NCBI GenBank assembly: GCA_022826645.1
Contig: JAJDUM010000088.1
Location: 1-58,541 of the forward strand
Direction of reading: 5' to 3'
DNA length: 58,541 nucleotides
DNA from: Candidatus Poribacteria bacterium
Lineage (GTDB): Bacteria > Poribacteria > WGA-4E > PCPOR2b
Part shown: positions 1 through 8,084 of the stretch, piece by piece
Numbering within the stretch: position 1 is the stretch's first letter
How the letters are laid out: every line of letters starts with the position of its first letter
The notes under the pieces: generated by a model
Databases searched by the model: none
Seen by the model: the letters and a program-made list of their open reading frames with translations, nothing else
Told to the model about the DNA's origin: nothing
Made by a program: the position numbers and the translations under genes

Positions 1-479
1 AACCCCTCAAACTGTTTATCACAAAAGTCAAAAGCAACTTGCTATAAATCAACCGTAATCCGTAACTGTTTATGTAAAGCTATTTTAGGACTTGACATTT
101 TTTACGCACTACGAATTACGAACTATGCCTTCTTTAGCCCCAGTTGCTTTGAATCCAGACTCGTCGGGACGGGCGGCATGTTTATAGAACTAGGAGTTAC
201 GCAGTTGAACGGTTAAAGCCAACCTCCTGCCCCCCTTATCAGAGGATAGTTCGGCGATTCATCGGTAGGAGGATGCGGAGCAAAATGCCCCGCCTACGAT
301 GAATGTAGATGCTGTTCATGCCCCGATACGCCTGATGAATCCCGATTTATCGGGGCGGGCAGACATGTGCTCCATATGATCGATGCATTATATGTCTATA
401 GAAGGGTTAAATAAGAAAACAGTCTGTAAGTGAATCAAGCAGCTACAAATTGATAAACCACAAGAGGAGACACAACACC
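1..479. repeat. Intergenic repeat-rich stretch
   Basis: No convincing gene is visible. The stretch holds an AT-rich patch with repeated ACGAATTACGAA-type words at about 110-125, a degenerate copy of the CCCCAG...GGGCGGCATGTTTATAG repeat at about 139-188, an imperfect hairpin with a GGGGCAT/ATGCCCC-type core at about 269-297, and a 14-bp palindrome CCCGATTTATCGGG at 341-354. The same words recur in other gaps of this window (about 1500, 21797, 25268), so this is family-type repeat DNA rather than unique regulatory sequence. The purine-rich AAGAGGAGA at about 461-469 is the ribosome site of the next gene. Confidence 0.6.
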
Positions 480-1481
480 ATGAAGATTACCCAAATCGAC
501 GCAATATCGGTCAACGTTCCATACCATGAAGGTATCGCCGAAATGATGGTCGAACGGAACCTATACCAAGGGAACACCGTCTATAAGGTTCACACCGACA
601 CAGGAATCGTTGGTATCGGCGAAGCTGAAGGGCAGCCCGATGACAATTTCCAGGAATACGTTGGAAGAGATCCGTTTGAATTCATGAATGGACTGGCACC
701 GACACCAGTTCAGCAAGCCGCATACGACATCATGGGAAAATCACTTGGTGTGCCGGTGCATCAACTTGTTGGCGAAAAGGTGCAAGATAAGGTGGCGATT
801 GGATATTGGTCGATCGATATGCCGGCCGCAGAGTGGGCAGAGGAAGCCAAACGTGCTTATTCACTCGGATACCGACTCCACAAAATCAAGGCACGTCCCT
901 GGCACGATATCGTCGAGCAGGTAGGAGCAATCTCTGAAGCTGTTCCGTCCGATTACAAGATGCGGGTTGACCCCAACGACTCGTTTGAGACACCGGCAAA
1001 GTCTATTGAGTTCGCCAAGCAACTCCGGGATTACAACATTGAGGCGTTTGAATCACCTATTCCCCAAGGCGATATTGACGGATACTTAGAAATCCGACGC
1101 GGCTGCGATATGCCAATCACAATCCACTTCGGCAATCCCGATCCCGTTGAAGCGATCAAGGCGGGCATGAACGATTCCTTCATCATCGCCTACCCTGACT
1201 CACGTGCTGCAAACGCCAAACGCGAAGCCGATATTTCTGAGTCAGCGCATCTGCCGCTCTGGATTCAGATTGTCGGGATGGGAATAACAACCACATATCT
1301 CATCCATCTCGCTGCCACGATGCCCAATGCGACGATGTCATCGATTACACTCAACTGCCTGCGGGCGCTCGACATCGTTACGCCAGCTGTCCAGATGGAG
1401 AACGGCTACGCAACCGTCCCCGATGCACCGGGATTGGGAATTGAGCTCGATGAAGACCTACTCGACAACTGCCGGGTGTAA
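480..1481 (+). CDS. Enolase-superfamily protein (mandelate racemase/muconate lactonizing type)
   Basis: Predicted cytoplasmic TIM-barrel enzyme of 333 residues; this family normally abstracts a proton alpha to a carboxylate using a Mg ion. The ATG at 480 is preferred over an in-frame ATG at 450 because AAGAGGAGA lies just upstream and MKITQIDAI is the usual family N-terminus. Visible are the lid domain, a KIK motif in HKIKAR, a first metal ligand in RVDPND and a second in FESPIP. The third ligand, normally in an ADE-like strand, reads ITIHFG here, and the protein is shorter than the usual 360-400 residues. It may therefore be a divergent enzyme with altered chemistry or a non-catalytic paralogue; the substrate cannot be named. 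A canonical relative lies at 47228. Confidence 0.8.
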   Translation: MKITQIDAISVNVPYHEGIAEMMVERNLYQGNTVYKVHTDTGIVGIGEAEGQPDDNFQEYVGRDPFEFMNGLAPTPVQQAAYDIMGKSLGVPVHQLVGEKVQDKVAIGYWSIDMPAAEWAEEAKRAYSLGYRLHKIKARPWHDIVEQVGAISEAVPSDYKMRVDPNDSFETPAKSIEFAKQLRDYNIEAFESPIPQGDIDGYLEIRRGCDMPITIHFGNPDPVEAIKAGMNDSFIIAYPDSRAANAKREADISESAHLPLWIQIVGMGITTTYLIHLAATMPNATMSSITLNCLRALDIVTPAVQMENGYATVPDAPGLGIELDEDLLDNCRV

Positions 1482-1716
1482 CAAGTCCCCCTGACAAGTC
1501 CCGATTTATCGGGATTCCGCCTTGCGGAAGGAGGATTTAGGGGGTTGCCTTTATTGGGGGTTGCGTATCAAGTCCCCCTGACAAGTGGTACCTCCCGCCT
1601 GCCTGCTCTCGGCTTGTCGGAGTCCCGATTCATCGGGGATATAATCGGGGGCGGGATTTAGGGGGGCGCTCTGCATTTGAGGTGTTTAAGTAACCCTAAA
1701 ATCTACCATAATAACC
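1482..1716. repeat. Tandem GTCCCCCTGA...GATTTAGGGGG repeats and inverted-repeat end
   Basis: Two copies of the word AAGTCCCCCTGACAAGT (about 1483 and 1570) are each followed by GGATTTAGGGGG-like DNA (about 1534 and 1654), with CCCGATTTATCGGG palindromes inside. At 1678-1716 the text matches the right end of the element seen at 19070-19232 (CTAAAATCTACCATA). This is probably a degenerate or composite copy of that repeat family. Confidence 0.6.
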
Positions 1717-1805
1717 GTTCACGCCAGGAACTCGCGCAACAAAACCGGCTTCGTTCATTAATGAACCAATGCACCAATGAACCGATATACCAAATGAATG
1801 GACCA

Positions 1806-2333
1806 ATGAACAAATGGAACTCACACCTTATACGGCTCCAACTGTTTATCTTCAGCCTGTTGCTCATCGGCTGTGGTGGAGGGGTTAAACTGATCAATCT
1901 GCCCGACACCACCGCGGCACTTAAATTGTCCGAAGAACAACGGGAGCGCATTGAACCGAAAATTGTGCTCATCCAGGACATCGTTGAGGATTATGAGTTC
2001 GAAAGGGATGAAGTGGAAGCGGAATACCGCCGTTACTACAGCCGTGCCAACCTGCCTCCAATGAGCCGATATGAGGGCGGACGCTTGAACAGGGGAGTTC
2101 GGTATGAATGGCACCAACTGAGAATGAAACTCAGAAGTTTTGTCGCGCAACGGAGAGAATATGCCAAAGAGATCTCTGGGCTCATCCACGATATTCAGGC
2201 AGATCTGACGCCTAATCAACAGAAAGCGTTTGGAGATCTAGAACTACCTCAACTCCGATTGCCGGAGGTGCTCAGAAGGCGGACCTATGACGAGTTTGGA
2301 ATGCGAATGAGAGGGGTGCCATTCCAGTTCTGA
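1806..2333 (+). CDS. Small lipoprotein with LTxxQ-like motifs
   Basis: Hypothetical protein of 175 residues. The reading frame is open from 1677, but the ATG at 1806 gives a classic lipoprotein signal: a basic N-terminus, a hydrophobic run LQLFIFSLLLIG and then a lipobox Cys (LLIGCGGG). The mature part is highly charged and helical, with two motifs of the Spy/CnrR-like LTxxQ type (LSEEQRERI near the start and LTPNQQKAF near the end). Such periplasmic proteins often act in chaperoning or metal/envelope stress sensing; that role is only an inference here. The start codon lies inside a run of CAATGAAC-like repeats, so the N-terminus is uncertain. Confidence 0.6.
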   Translation: MNKWNSHLIRLQLFIFSLLLIGCGGGVKLINLPDTTAALKLSEEQRERIEPKIVLIQDIVEDYEFERDEVEAEYRRYYSRANLPPMSRYEGGRLNRGVRYEWHQLRMKLRSFVAQRREYAKEISGLIHDIQADLTPNQQKAFGDLELPQLRLPEVLRRRTYDEFGMRMRGVPFQF

Positions 2334-2369
2334 CGCTATACTTAACTGAAAAAGGAGACGTTTCTAACG

Positions 2370-3215
2370 ATGAAGCTTTCACTCTCGGTCCGGGTCGCAG
2401 AAGCGGCCGGATCCAAAGAAGAGACCATCCGGTCCTTTGACCAAATCGCCACGCTCGCCGATCAACTCGGTTATCACGCGGTCTGCATGAGAGCGTCACA
2501 GGCGGGGACACAAACACCGCTCCAAGAAATAACCGCTGTCCGCCAGAAGACCCGTCAACTCAATCTCGCTGTGTCGATGGTCACGGGCGATTTCCCAATT
2601 CCAATTAACAACGACCAAGGTCCCGATGCCCTACGGAATATTACCCCGTATTTGGATCTGACCGAACTGTTGGGCGCCAATCTGATCCGGATTGCCATGA
2701 AAAAAGAGGAAGACATCATCTGGGCGAAACGGGCATCCGACGAAGCTTTCGAGCGAGGCATCCGCTTGGCGCATCAGTCACACACACGCAGCTTGTTTGA
2801 AACGGTAGACGGCTCAGTCGATATCCTCAAACGGGTGGGCAGAAACAACTTCGGTATCATCTACGAGCCAGCGAATCTGGACCTCTGTGGGCAGGATTAC
2901 GGGCCCGAAATACTCAAACGTTTTTCACCTTACCTGTTCAACGTCTACCTCCAAAACCATATCCGACGGCCTGACGGAAAAATGCATCTCGATACGTGGA
3001 TTCAGGGAGATGTCCCGCACGATCCAATTCGCTTGCAGGATGAGGGCGGAATTAACTTTTCAAGTGTCTTCGAAGGATTAGCGGAAATTGGCTACAACGG
3101 CTATGTGACAGTGCATCAAGCATTCACCGAAATCATGGAGCCAGAGGATGCCGCCCAGCAAAGCTACGATTACTTGACACAGCTTGTGAACTTTGAGACA
3201 AGAGCGACGAATTAA
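2370..3215 (+). CDS. Sugar phosphate isomerase/epimerase (xylose isomerase-like TIM barrel)
   Basis: A 281-residue cytoplasmic protein of the AP-endonuclease-2/xylose isomerase-like TIM-barrel family. The length matches the family. Typical features are ESK/EEDI-type acidic ligands after central strands, the segment IIYEPANL with an expected metal-binding glutamate/aspartate, and a C-terminal GYNGYVTVHQAF strand. AAAAGGAGACG precedes the ATG at good spacing. Such enzymes isomerise or epimerise keto-sugars or inositol derivatives; the substrate is unknown. It follows the lipoprotein gene after 36 bp and may be co-transcribed. Confidence 0.75.
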   Translation: MKLSLSVRVAEAAGSKEETIRSFDQIATLADQLGYHAVCMRASQAGTQTPLQEITAVRQKTRQLNLAVSMVTGDFPIPINNDQGPDALRNITPYLDLTELLGANLIRIAMKKEEDIIWAKRASDEAFERGIRLAHQSHTRSLFETVDGSVDILKRVGRNNFGIIYEPANLDLCGQDYGPEILKRFSPYLFNVYLQNHIRRPDGKMHLDTWIQGDVPHDPIRLQDEGGINFSSVFEGLAEIGYNGYVTVHQAFTEIMEPEDAAQQSYDYLTQLVNFETRATN

Positions 3216-3328
3216 GCCTATTTCTTAGAACTTACGCGGCCAACTGTAGGATTTACGCGGCCAGCTGTAGGCGGGGCATCTTGCCCCGCCCTGACTGTGC
3301 TGAAATGCGTAAGTCCTATTTCTCTTTT

Positions 3329-3414
3329 CGTTCATGTGAGGAAATCGTACAACAGAAACCGAGTTTTTTCTTGAAAACTCGGTTTCTCTGAGCGTTTTGA
3401 TCCTTTTTTGACAG
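3329..3414. repeat. Hairpin repeat copy (AGAAACCGAG family)
   Basis: A perfect 14-bp stem (3354-3367 with 3374-3387, loop TTCTTG) sits behind TTCATGTGAGGAAATCGTACAACAG, the same lead-in found near 10591. Related hairpins occur at 7881-7914, 10614-10647 and 49479-49511. Just upstream, at 3267-3290, lies a separate palindrome GTAGGCGGGGCATCTTGCCC that recurs at 3475. Confidence 0.75.
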
Positions 3415-3426
3415 TATTATTTATTT

Positions 3427-3541
3427 CGCTCATGTTAAGAATTAGTGCAACAGCACCGACTTGCCTCAAAAACCGTAGGCGGGGCATCTTGCCCCGCCCT
3501 TAACGCTTTCACCGTAACTGCACTCTGTTTTTACATGAGCC
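3427..3541. mobile_element. MITE-like element, family 1, with flanking direct repeat
   Basis: About 115 bp bounded by imperfect inverted ends GCTCATGTTAAGAATTAGTG on the left and ...GCACTCTGTTTTTACATGAGC on the right. The interior carries the GTAGGCGGGGCATCTTGCCC palindrome. The element is flanked by ATTTATTT on both sides (3419-3426 and 3542-3549), which fits an 8-bp target duplication. There is no coding capacity, so movement would need a transposase supplied elsewhere. A second copy with its own flanking repeat is at 7455-7591. Confidence 0.7.
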
Positions 3542-3571
3542 ATTTATTTTTCTGTTTTCTGGAGTGAACCT

Positions 3572-4087
3572 ATGACCGATTTTTCCAAATTTATTCGGGA
3601 AGTTCCCGATTTTCCGCAGCCCGGAATCCTATTCAAGGACATTACCCCGCTGCTCCAAAATCCAGACGCCTTCCGCGATGCTGTGAATATAATGGCAGCC
3701 CACCACGAATCGAAGGATATTGATGCGATAGTCGGGATAGATGCACGTGGATTTATCTTTGGCAGCGCACTTGCCTACCGTTTAGGTGTGAGCTTTGTGC
3801 CCGTCCGCAAGAGCGGAAAACTCCCCTACCTTACACATGAAGCCACTTATGAATTGGAGTACGGTGTAGATACCCTCGCTATTCATCAAGACGCCTGCTC
3901 GCCGGGAAGTCGCGTAGTAATCTGCGATGATGTGATTGCGACCGGCGGGACAATCGCTGCTTCGATCGAACTCGTCGAAAAACTTGACAGTAAAGTCGCC
4001 GGGATTGCAGTTCTTATCGAACTTACTTTCCTCAATGGACGCGAAAAATTCGTCGATCACGATATTTTTTCTCTAATTGAATTTTAA
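3572..4087 (+). CDS. apt: Adenine phosphoribosyltransferase
   Basis: A 171-residue cytoplasmic enzyme converting adenine and PRPP to AMP and pyrophosphate (purine salvage). The length is typical. Diagnostic segments are the N-terminal REVPDFPQPGILFKDITPL, the IDARGFIFG strand and the PRPP-binding loop VVICDDVIATGGTI. TGGAGTG lies upstream of the ATG. A tRNA promoter overlaps the 3' end. No anomaly is visible. Confidence 0.96.
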   Translation: MTDFSKFIREVPDFPQPGILFKDITPLLQNPDAFRDAVNIMAAHHESKDIDAIVGIDARGFIFGSALAYRLGVSFVPVRKSGKLPYLTHEATYELEYGVDTLAIHQDACSPGSRVVICDDVIATGGTIAASIELVEKLDSKVAGIAVLIELTFLNGREKFVDHDIFSLIEF

Positions 4088-4105
4088 CCCTTGATATGCT
4101 ATACT
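4077..4105 (+). promoter_or_regulatory. Promoter of tRNA-Arg
   Basis: TTGAAT at 4077-4082, a 17-bp spacer, then TATACT at 4100-4105 preceded by TG one base upstream (extended -10). It overlaps the apt stop codon and lies 23 bp before the mature tRNA, as expected for a tRNA promoter. Confidence 0.7.
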
Positions 4106-4128
4106 ATCCCTTTGTCGTTAGTCGAGCT

Positions 4129-4204
4129 GCGCCTGTAGCTCAGGGGATAGAGCAGGGGCTTCCTAAGCCTCGTGTCGGGGGTTCGAATCCTCCCAGGCGC
4201 ACCA
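4129..4204 (+). tRNA. tRNA-Arg (anticodon CCT)
   Basis: A full cloverleaf can be folded: acceptor GCGCCTG/CAGGCGC, D stem GCTC/GAGC, anticodon stem GGGGC/GCCTC with loop TTCCTAA (anticodon CCT, codon AGG), T stem GGGGG/CCTCC with loop TTCGAAT. The discriminator is A and the terminal CCA (4202-4204) is encoded, unlike the tRNAs at 36804 and 36883. Confidence 0.95.
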
Positions 4205-4227
4205 TTTTTTATCTTTAGGAGAAATGA

Positions 4228-7200
4228 ATGTACAGCGTTAGTGTGTGGAAAATAATTTTAATCCTTGTGGTACTCCTGTTTTCAGTATTGTACCTCATCC
4301 CGACCCCGGAGAATCTCTATAATCCACTATACGGAAATCTCTCCCTCTGGATGCAAGAGAGGCTCCCCCAATTTGAAGCAACCGACGAGAATGCGATAAA
4401 AGTAAGCTTGCAGGACGTTCAATACCCGGAAGGTATCAACTTTCAGGATGCAACAACGGAACTCAGGGAAATCCTGGCGAGAAGATTAGAGGCTAGTGGA
4501 TTTGAAGAATTGGTGGATTATCAATTTGATACAACGGAAGAGGGAGAGTTCCTTGTCAATTTCTTATCCCCAAAGAGCGAAGCTGATCTTAATAGGGTTC
4601 TGGAAAATCTACATCTATACGGAAGTATTCCGGTGATCGTCCGTCGCCTGATACCGGATAATCGCTTAAAACTCGGGCTCGATCTTAGAGGTGGGGTTCA
4701 CCTCGTTCTTGAGGTTGATCTTGAGGAATCAAAAATTGAACTCCTGAAGGGACGCGCTTCATCGATTCCTGATCGATTGCGGACGGATAAGATCCATTGT
4801 AGGGTGGCGGAACCTGTCTTAGAGGAAAATGCCCTCAATGTCATTGTGGGCATCCCGAAACGGCTGTCGGACCCAAACGAACTGACTGAATATCTGAAAA
4901 CGGCACAGGACAATCTTCGAGAGTTAGAGTTCTTTGATGCCCCCCAAGAAATTAATCGGACCGATACAGAGATCACCTATCAGATCCGCTTGAATGAATC
5001 CGGCTTGAAACAATACAGCGAGCAAGCGATCGACCAGGTCATGGTGGTGCTACGCAACCGCATTGATGCGTTCGGCGTTGCGGAACCGTCTATTCGGCGC
5101 GAAGCCAATCGTCCCCGGATTATCGTGGAATTACCTGGTGCGAAGGATTCATCGAGACCGCTCCAGATCGTTAAGACGATGGGACGACTCGAATTTAAGC
5201 TGGTGGAAAAGAGTCCTACCGGTGCGATCGCTTGGTCCGGGTCGGCAGATATCCCACCGCCTGACGAAATTCCCGAAGGCACCGAAATCCGATACCATAA
5301 CGACGATGGGACAGCTTTGGCAAATAGTTGGTACGTTGTGCAGAGCCCAGTCCTACTGAGCGGCGACCGGATCAGGAGTGCACGCGAAACCCCAGGCAAT
5401 ACCAGTTTCGAGATTGTTGTGTCTATGGGTTTCGACTCCCAAGGCACCCGGCAGTTCGGGCAACTGACTACCAACCATGTCGGTGAACTGTTGGCGATTC
5501 TGCTGGATGGAAAGGTTCAATCTGCGCCCCGAATCAACGAACCGATTCTCGGTGGAAATGCCCAAATCTCTGGAGACTTCACCTTTGAAGAAGCCCAATA
5601 TCTGGCGAACATTCTCAAAGCTGGGGCATTTCCCGTCGGCGTGAAAATCGCCGAAGAGCGAACCGTTGGACCCACCCTCGGTCAAGAAGCGATCGACGAT
5701 GGTGTTCGTGCCGCCGTTATCGGCATGGGCGTCGTTCTGATCTTCATGTTAATCTACTATCGATTTGCGGGGATTGTTGCGATCATCGCACTCGCATTTA
5801 ATATGCTCATCATTCTGGGCGCACTTGCCGGGTTCGGTGCGGCATTGACCCTGCCCGGACTCGCTGGCCTTGTGCTAACTATCGGCATGGCAGTTGATGC
5901 AAATGTCCTTATTTTTGAGCGTATCCGTGAGGAGCTGCGAACCGGAAAAACCGTGTGGTCCGCAATCCAGACCGGCTACCAAAAAGCCTTCTGGACTATC
6001 CTTGATGCCAACGTAACGACGTTAGCTGTCGCAGCGGTGCTCTACCATTTCGGAACGGGTCCCATCAAAGGATTTGCCGTGACATTGGGAATCGGTATCT
6101 TTGCCAGTATGTTCACCGCCATCGTTGTCACACGAGAGATTTACGGCTGGGTGCTTGGCGGTCGGAACGTCCAGCGGTTAAGTATCGGGCGGGAGGCCAT
6201 CAGAAACACAACTATCGGCTTTCTCGGTAAGAGTCGAATCGGATTCACTCTATCTGCAATCCTCATTGCTATCGGCGTTGTTTCACTCGTTCTGCATAAC
6301 GGACCTAATTTCGGGATCGACTTTCGGGGCGGCGTCAAGACCTACGCTAAATTTAATCGCGTGGTCACCCAACCGGAACTCTCCGCTAAATTGACGGAAC
6401 TGGGCTATGAGCGTTCAAAAGTCCAGGTAGATGCTGCAAAGCAGGAAGCCTCAATTGACATCGGCTACAGTGCGGAATTTGAAAGCCAGAGGGTTGTTGT
6501 GCCGTTGTCCATGGATCCTGGGGACGCAAGCGCAATGAGCGTTCAAGTGAGTGCCGCGCAGGAGAGGGTGCATGTGTTCCAACCCGGAGATGCTATTCAG
6601 CTGATTGAGGGGGATGTCCGACTGCGAAATGAAATCCGTGAGGTTACAGAGGACGAGGACACAATCACCTTCGCACTCGCGAACGAAATTGGATCCGATC
6701 TGACACAGGCAGCGCAAATACAGATCCAAGCGAGTGTCGGACAGATCCTTACTGATGCGTTGTTACAGGGGGATCGAGACTGGAAAGCCATGCCGCGTGC
6801 AATCAGTGTAAATGAAGTCGGACCCAGCGTCGGTAAGGACCTTAAGTGGGCAGCACTGTGGTCTGTGCTCTGGTCAATAGTTATCCTGCTTTTCTATATC
6901 TCTTGGCGATTTGAGTTCCGTTTCGCTATCGGTGCGATCGCGGCTCTGATCCACGATGTGTTGATTACACTGGGGGTCTTTTCGGTCTTCGTGAAGGAAA
7001 TTAACCTGCCGACGGTCGCCGCGTTCCTCACAATTATCGGTTACTCGCTGAACGATACAATTGTTGTGTTTGATCGTATCCGAGAGAACAGCACGCTACT
7101 CAAGGGGACCGACTTTGCCGAGGTTATCAACAGAAGCATCAATCAATCTCTGAGTCGGACCGTGGTAACCTCTTTGACAACGCTCTTTGTTGTTCTCGTG

Positions 7201-7383
7201 ATTTTCCTTCAAACAGCTGCGGGACAAGAGATTAACACCTTCGCATTGGCCTTGATTGTGGGCGTCATCGTTGGAACCTATTCATCTATTTTCATCGCCA
7301 GTCCAATCATACATCTCTGGCACATAAAAAATCGGAATAGAGAGATCCAAGAAGTCCAAGAGGTCCAAGAAGGTACTGTGTAG
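4228..7383 (+). CDS. secDF: Fused protein-export membrane protein SecDF
   Basis: A 1051-residue inner-membrane protein joining SecD and SecF, which use the proton gradient to help Sec-dependent export on the periplasmic side. An N-terminal membrane helix is followed by the SecD marker LKLGLDLRGGVHLVLEV near residue 150, the P1 periplasmic domain, and a six-helix block with AVDANVLIFERIREE. The SecF part starts near residue 695 (GIDFRGG) and ends with a second block containing VGPSVGKDL and DTIVVFDRIREN. About 165 residues separate GIDFRGG from VGPSVGKDL, roughly double the usual SecF spacing, so its periplasmic domain carries an insertion. AGGAGA precedes the start. Confidence 0.95.
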   Translation: MYSVSVWKIILILVVLLFSVLYLIPTPENLYNPLYGNLSLWMQERLPQFEATDENAIKVSLQDVQYPEGINFQDATTELREILARRLEASGFEELVDYQFDTTEEGEFLVNFLSPKSEADLNRVLENLHLYGSIPVIVRRLIPDNRLKLGLDLRGGVHLVLEVDLEESKIELLKGRASSIPDRLRTDKIHCRVAEPVLEENALNVIVGIPKRLSDPNELTEYLKTAQDNLRELEFFDAPQEINRTDTEITYQIRLNESGLKQYSEQAIDQVMVVLRNRIDAFGVAEPSIRREANRPRIIVELPGAKDSSRPLQIVKTMGRLEFKLVEKSPTGAIAWSGSADIPPPDEIPEGTEIRYHNDDGTALANSWYVVQSPVLLSGDRIRSARETPGNTSFEIVVSMGFDSQGTRQFGQLTTNHVGELLAILLDGKVQSAPRINEPILGGNAQISGDFTFEEAQYLANILKAGAFPVGVKIAEERTVGPTLGQEAIDDGVRAAVIGMGVVLIFMLIYYRFAGIVAIIALAFNMLIILGALAGFGAALTLPGLAGLVLTIGMAVDANVLIFERIREELRTGKTVWSAIQTGYQKAFWTILDANVTTLAVAAVLYHFGTGPIKGFAVTLGIGIFASMFTAIVVTREIYGWVLGGRNVQRLSIGREAIRNTTIGFLGKSRIGFTLSAILIAIGVVSLVLHNGPNFGIDFRGGVKTYAKFNRVVTQPELSAKLTELGYERSKVQVDAAKQEASIDIGYSAEFESQRVVVPLSMDPGDASAMSVQVSAAQERVHVFQPGDAIQLIEGDVRLRNEIREVTEDEDTITFALANEIGSDLTQAAQIQIQASVGQILTDALLQGDRDWKAMPRAISVNEVGPSVGKDLKWAALWSVLWSIVILLFYISWRFEFRFAIGAIAALIHDVLITLGVFSVFVKEINLPTVAAFLTIIGYSLNDTIVVFDRIRENSTLLKGTDFAEVINRSINQSLSRTVVTSLTTLFVVLVIFLQTAAGQEINTFALALIVGVIVGTYSSIFIASPIIHLWHIKNRNREIQEVQEVQEGTV

Positions 7384-7406
7384 CAGCTGATAGATCCATC
7401 CGTGTT

Positions 7407-7433
7407 AGCCCGGAGGAATCCCCCTTCCGGGCT
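7407..7433 (+). terminator. Possible secDF terminator stem-loop
   Basis: The inverted repeat AGCCCGGA/TCCGGGCT with an 11-base loop lies 23 bp after the secDF stop. No immediate T-run follows, so it is a weak rho-independent terminator at best. Confidence 0.4.
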
Positions 7434-7454
7434 CGTACTCATGTTTTTAACCTT

Positions 7455-7591
7455 GGTTCATGTTAAGAATTAGTGCAACAGCAACTGAATCTTCGTAGGG
7501 GTTGGGTCCCCCAACCCTTACGGACTGCGGGCGGGGAAACCCCGCCCCTACGATTTCGCTTCGCGTTTTGCACTTTCTTTTTACATGAGCC
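7455..7591. mobile_element. MITE-like element, family 1, with 9-bp direct repeat
   Basis: About 137 bp with the same ends as the element at 3427 (left TTCATGTTAAGAATTAGTGC, right ...GCACTTTCTTTTTACATGAG). It is flanked by exact 9-bp repeats TTTAACCTT at 7446-7454 and 7592-7600. The interior is different: GTAGGGG/GCCCCTAC-type palindromes around 7495-7552 instead of the GGGGCATCTT core. Two copies with the same ends, different interiors and different flanking duplications support real transposition. Confidence 0.75.
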
Positions 7592-7656
7592 TTTAACCTT
7601 TAGTACGAGTTGGCGAGCATACTGAGTTCATTAGCACATTCGTTCAAAAGTTCATT

Positions 7657-7820
7657 AATGTACTAGTATTCTGTCATATAAATTATGATAAGCACCTTCA
7701 TTGCGATGGCCGGTGCGGTTACAAACCGCACCTACCGGGCTTGGGGAACATAGAGAATTATCGATTTATGTTCTGAAGCCTTATACAGTTTGTGCTACAT
7801 GTTTCTGACAATGTACTAAG
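7657..7820. repeat. Short inverted-repeat element, family 2
   Basis: Ends are AATGTACTAGTATTCTGTCA on the left and TTTCTGACAATGTACTAAG on the right, so AATGTACTA appears at both ends and TAGTA...TGTCA is inverted. The interior holds GGTGCGGTTACAAACCGCAC. A second copy with the same ends is at 18618-18797. Confidence 0.6.
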
Positions 7821-7880
7821 GCGTGTTGACATTTTGCTTTTGCTATTGCGAGAAACGCTAAAATGACTGGAAAAGCTGCC

Positions 7881-7914
7881 AGAAACCGAGTTTTTTCTTG
7901 AAAACTCGGTTTCT
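7881..7914. repeat. AGAAACCGAG hairpin repeat
   Basis: A perfect 14-bp stem, 7881-7894 with 7901-7914, identical to that at 3354-3387. It lies 171 bp before the kinase gene. Confidence 0.75.
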
Positions 7915-8084
7915 TTTCTGGGGATTCTACCTCAGTGAACCGATTTATGTCTCTCTATCATCTGGTTACGATGAAATGTCAACAGAACCTAATGAATCCA
8001 TGAATCAATTTCGTCGTTCGGGCGTTGCATAGACATTTTCCCGGTGATACCGCGGGGTTCTGACGACAAACGCCCTTTCTCTTA

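Larger units (their letters stand above)
7384..8084. other. Gene-free stretch made of repeat elements
   Basis: About 700 bp without a supported gene. In order it holds a stem-loop (7407-7433), a family-1 MITE-like element (7455-7591), a family-2 element (about 7657-7820), and a hairpin of the AGAAACCGAG family (7881-7914). No promoter for the kinase gene could be picked out with confidence. Confidence 0.7.

Noticed and set aside
688..924. Alternative-frame ORFs inside large genes (for example 688-924, 9583-9798, 44547-44741)
   Set aside because: They are shadows of well-supported genes in other frames.
3267..3498. Two GTAGGCGGGGCATCTTGCCC palindromes as a CRISPR array
   Set aside because: Only two copies with an irregular gap, each inside different repeat elements, and no cas genes.
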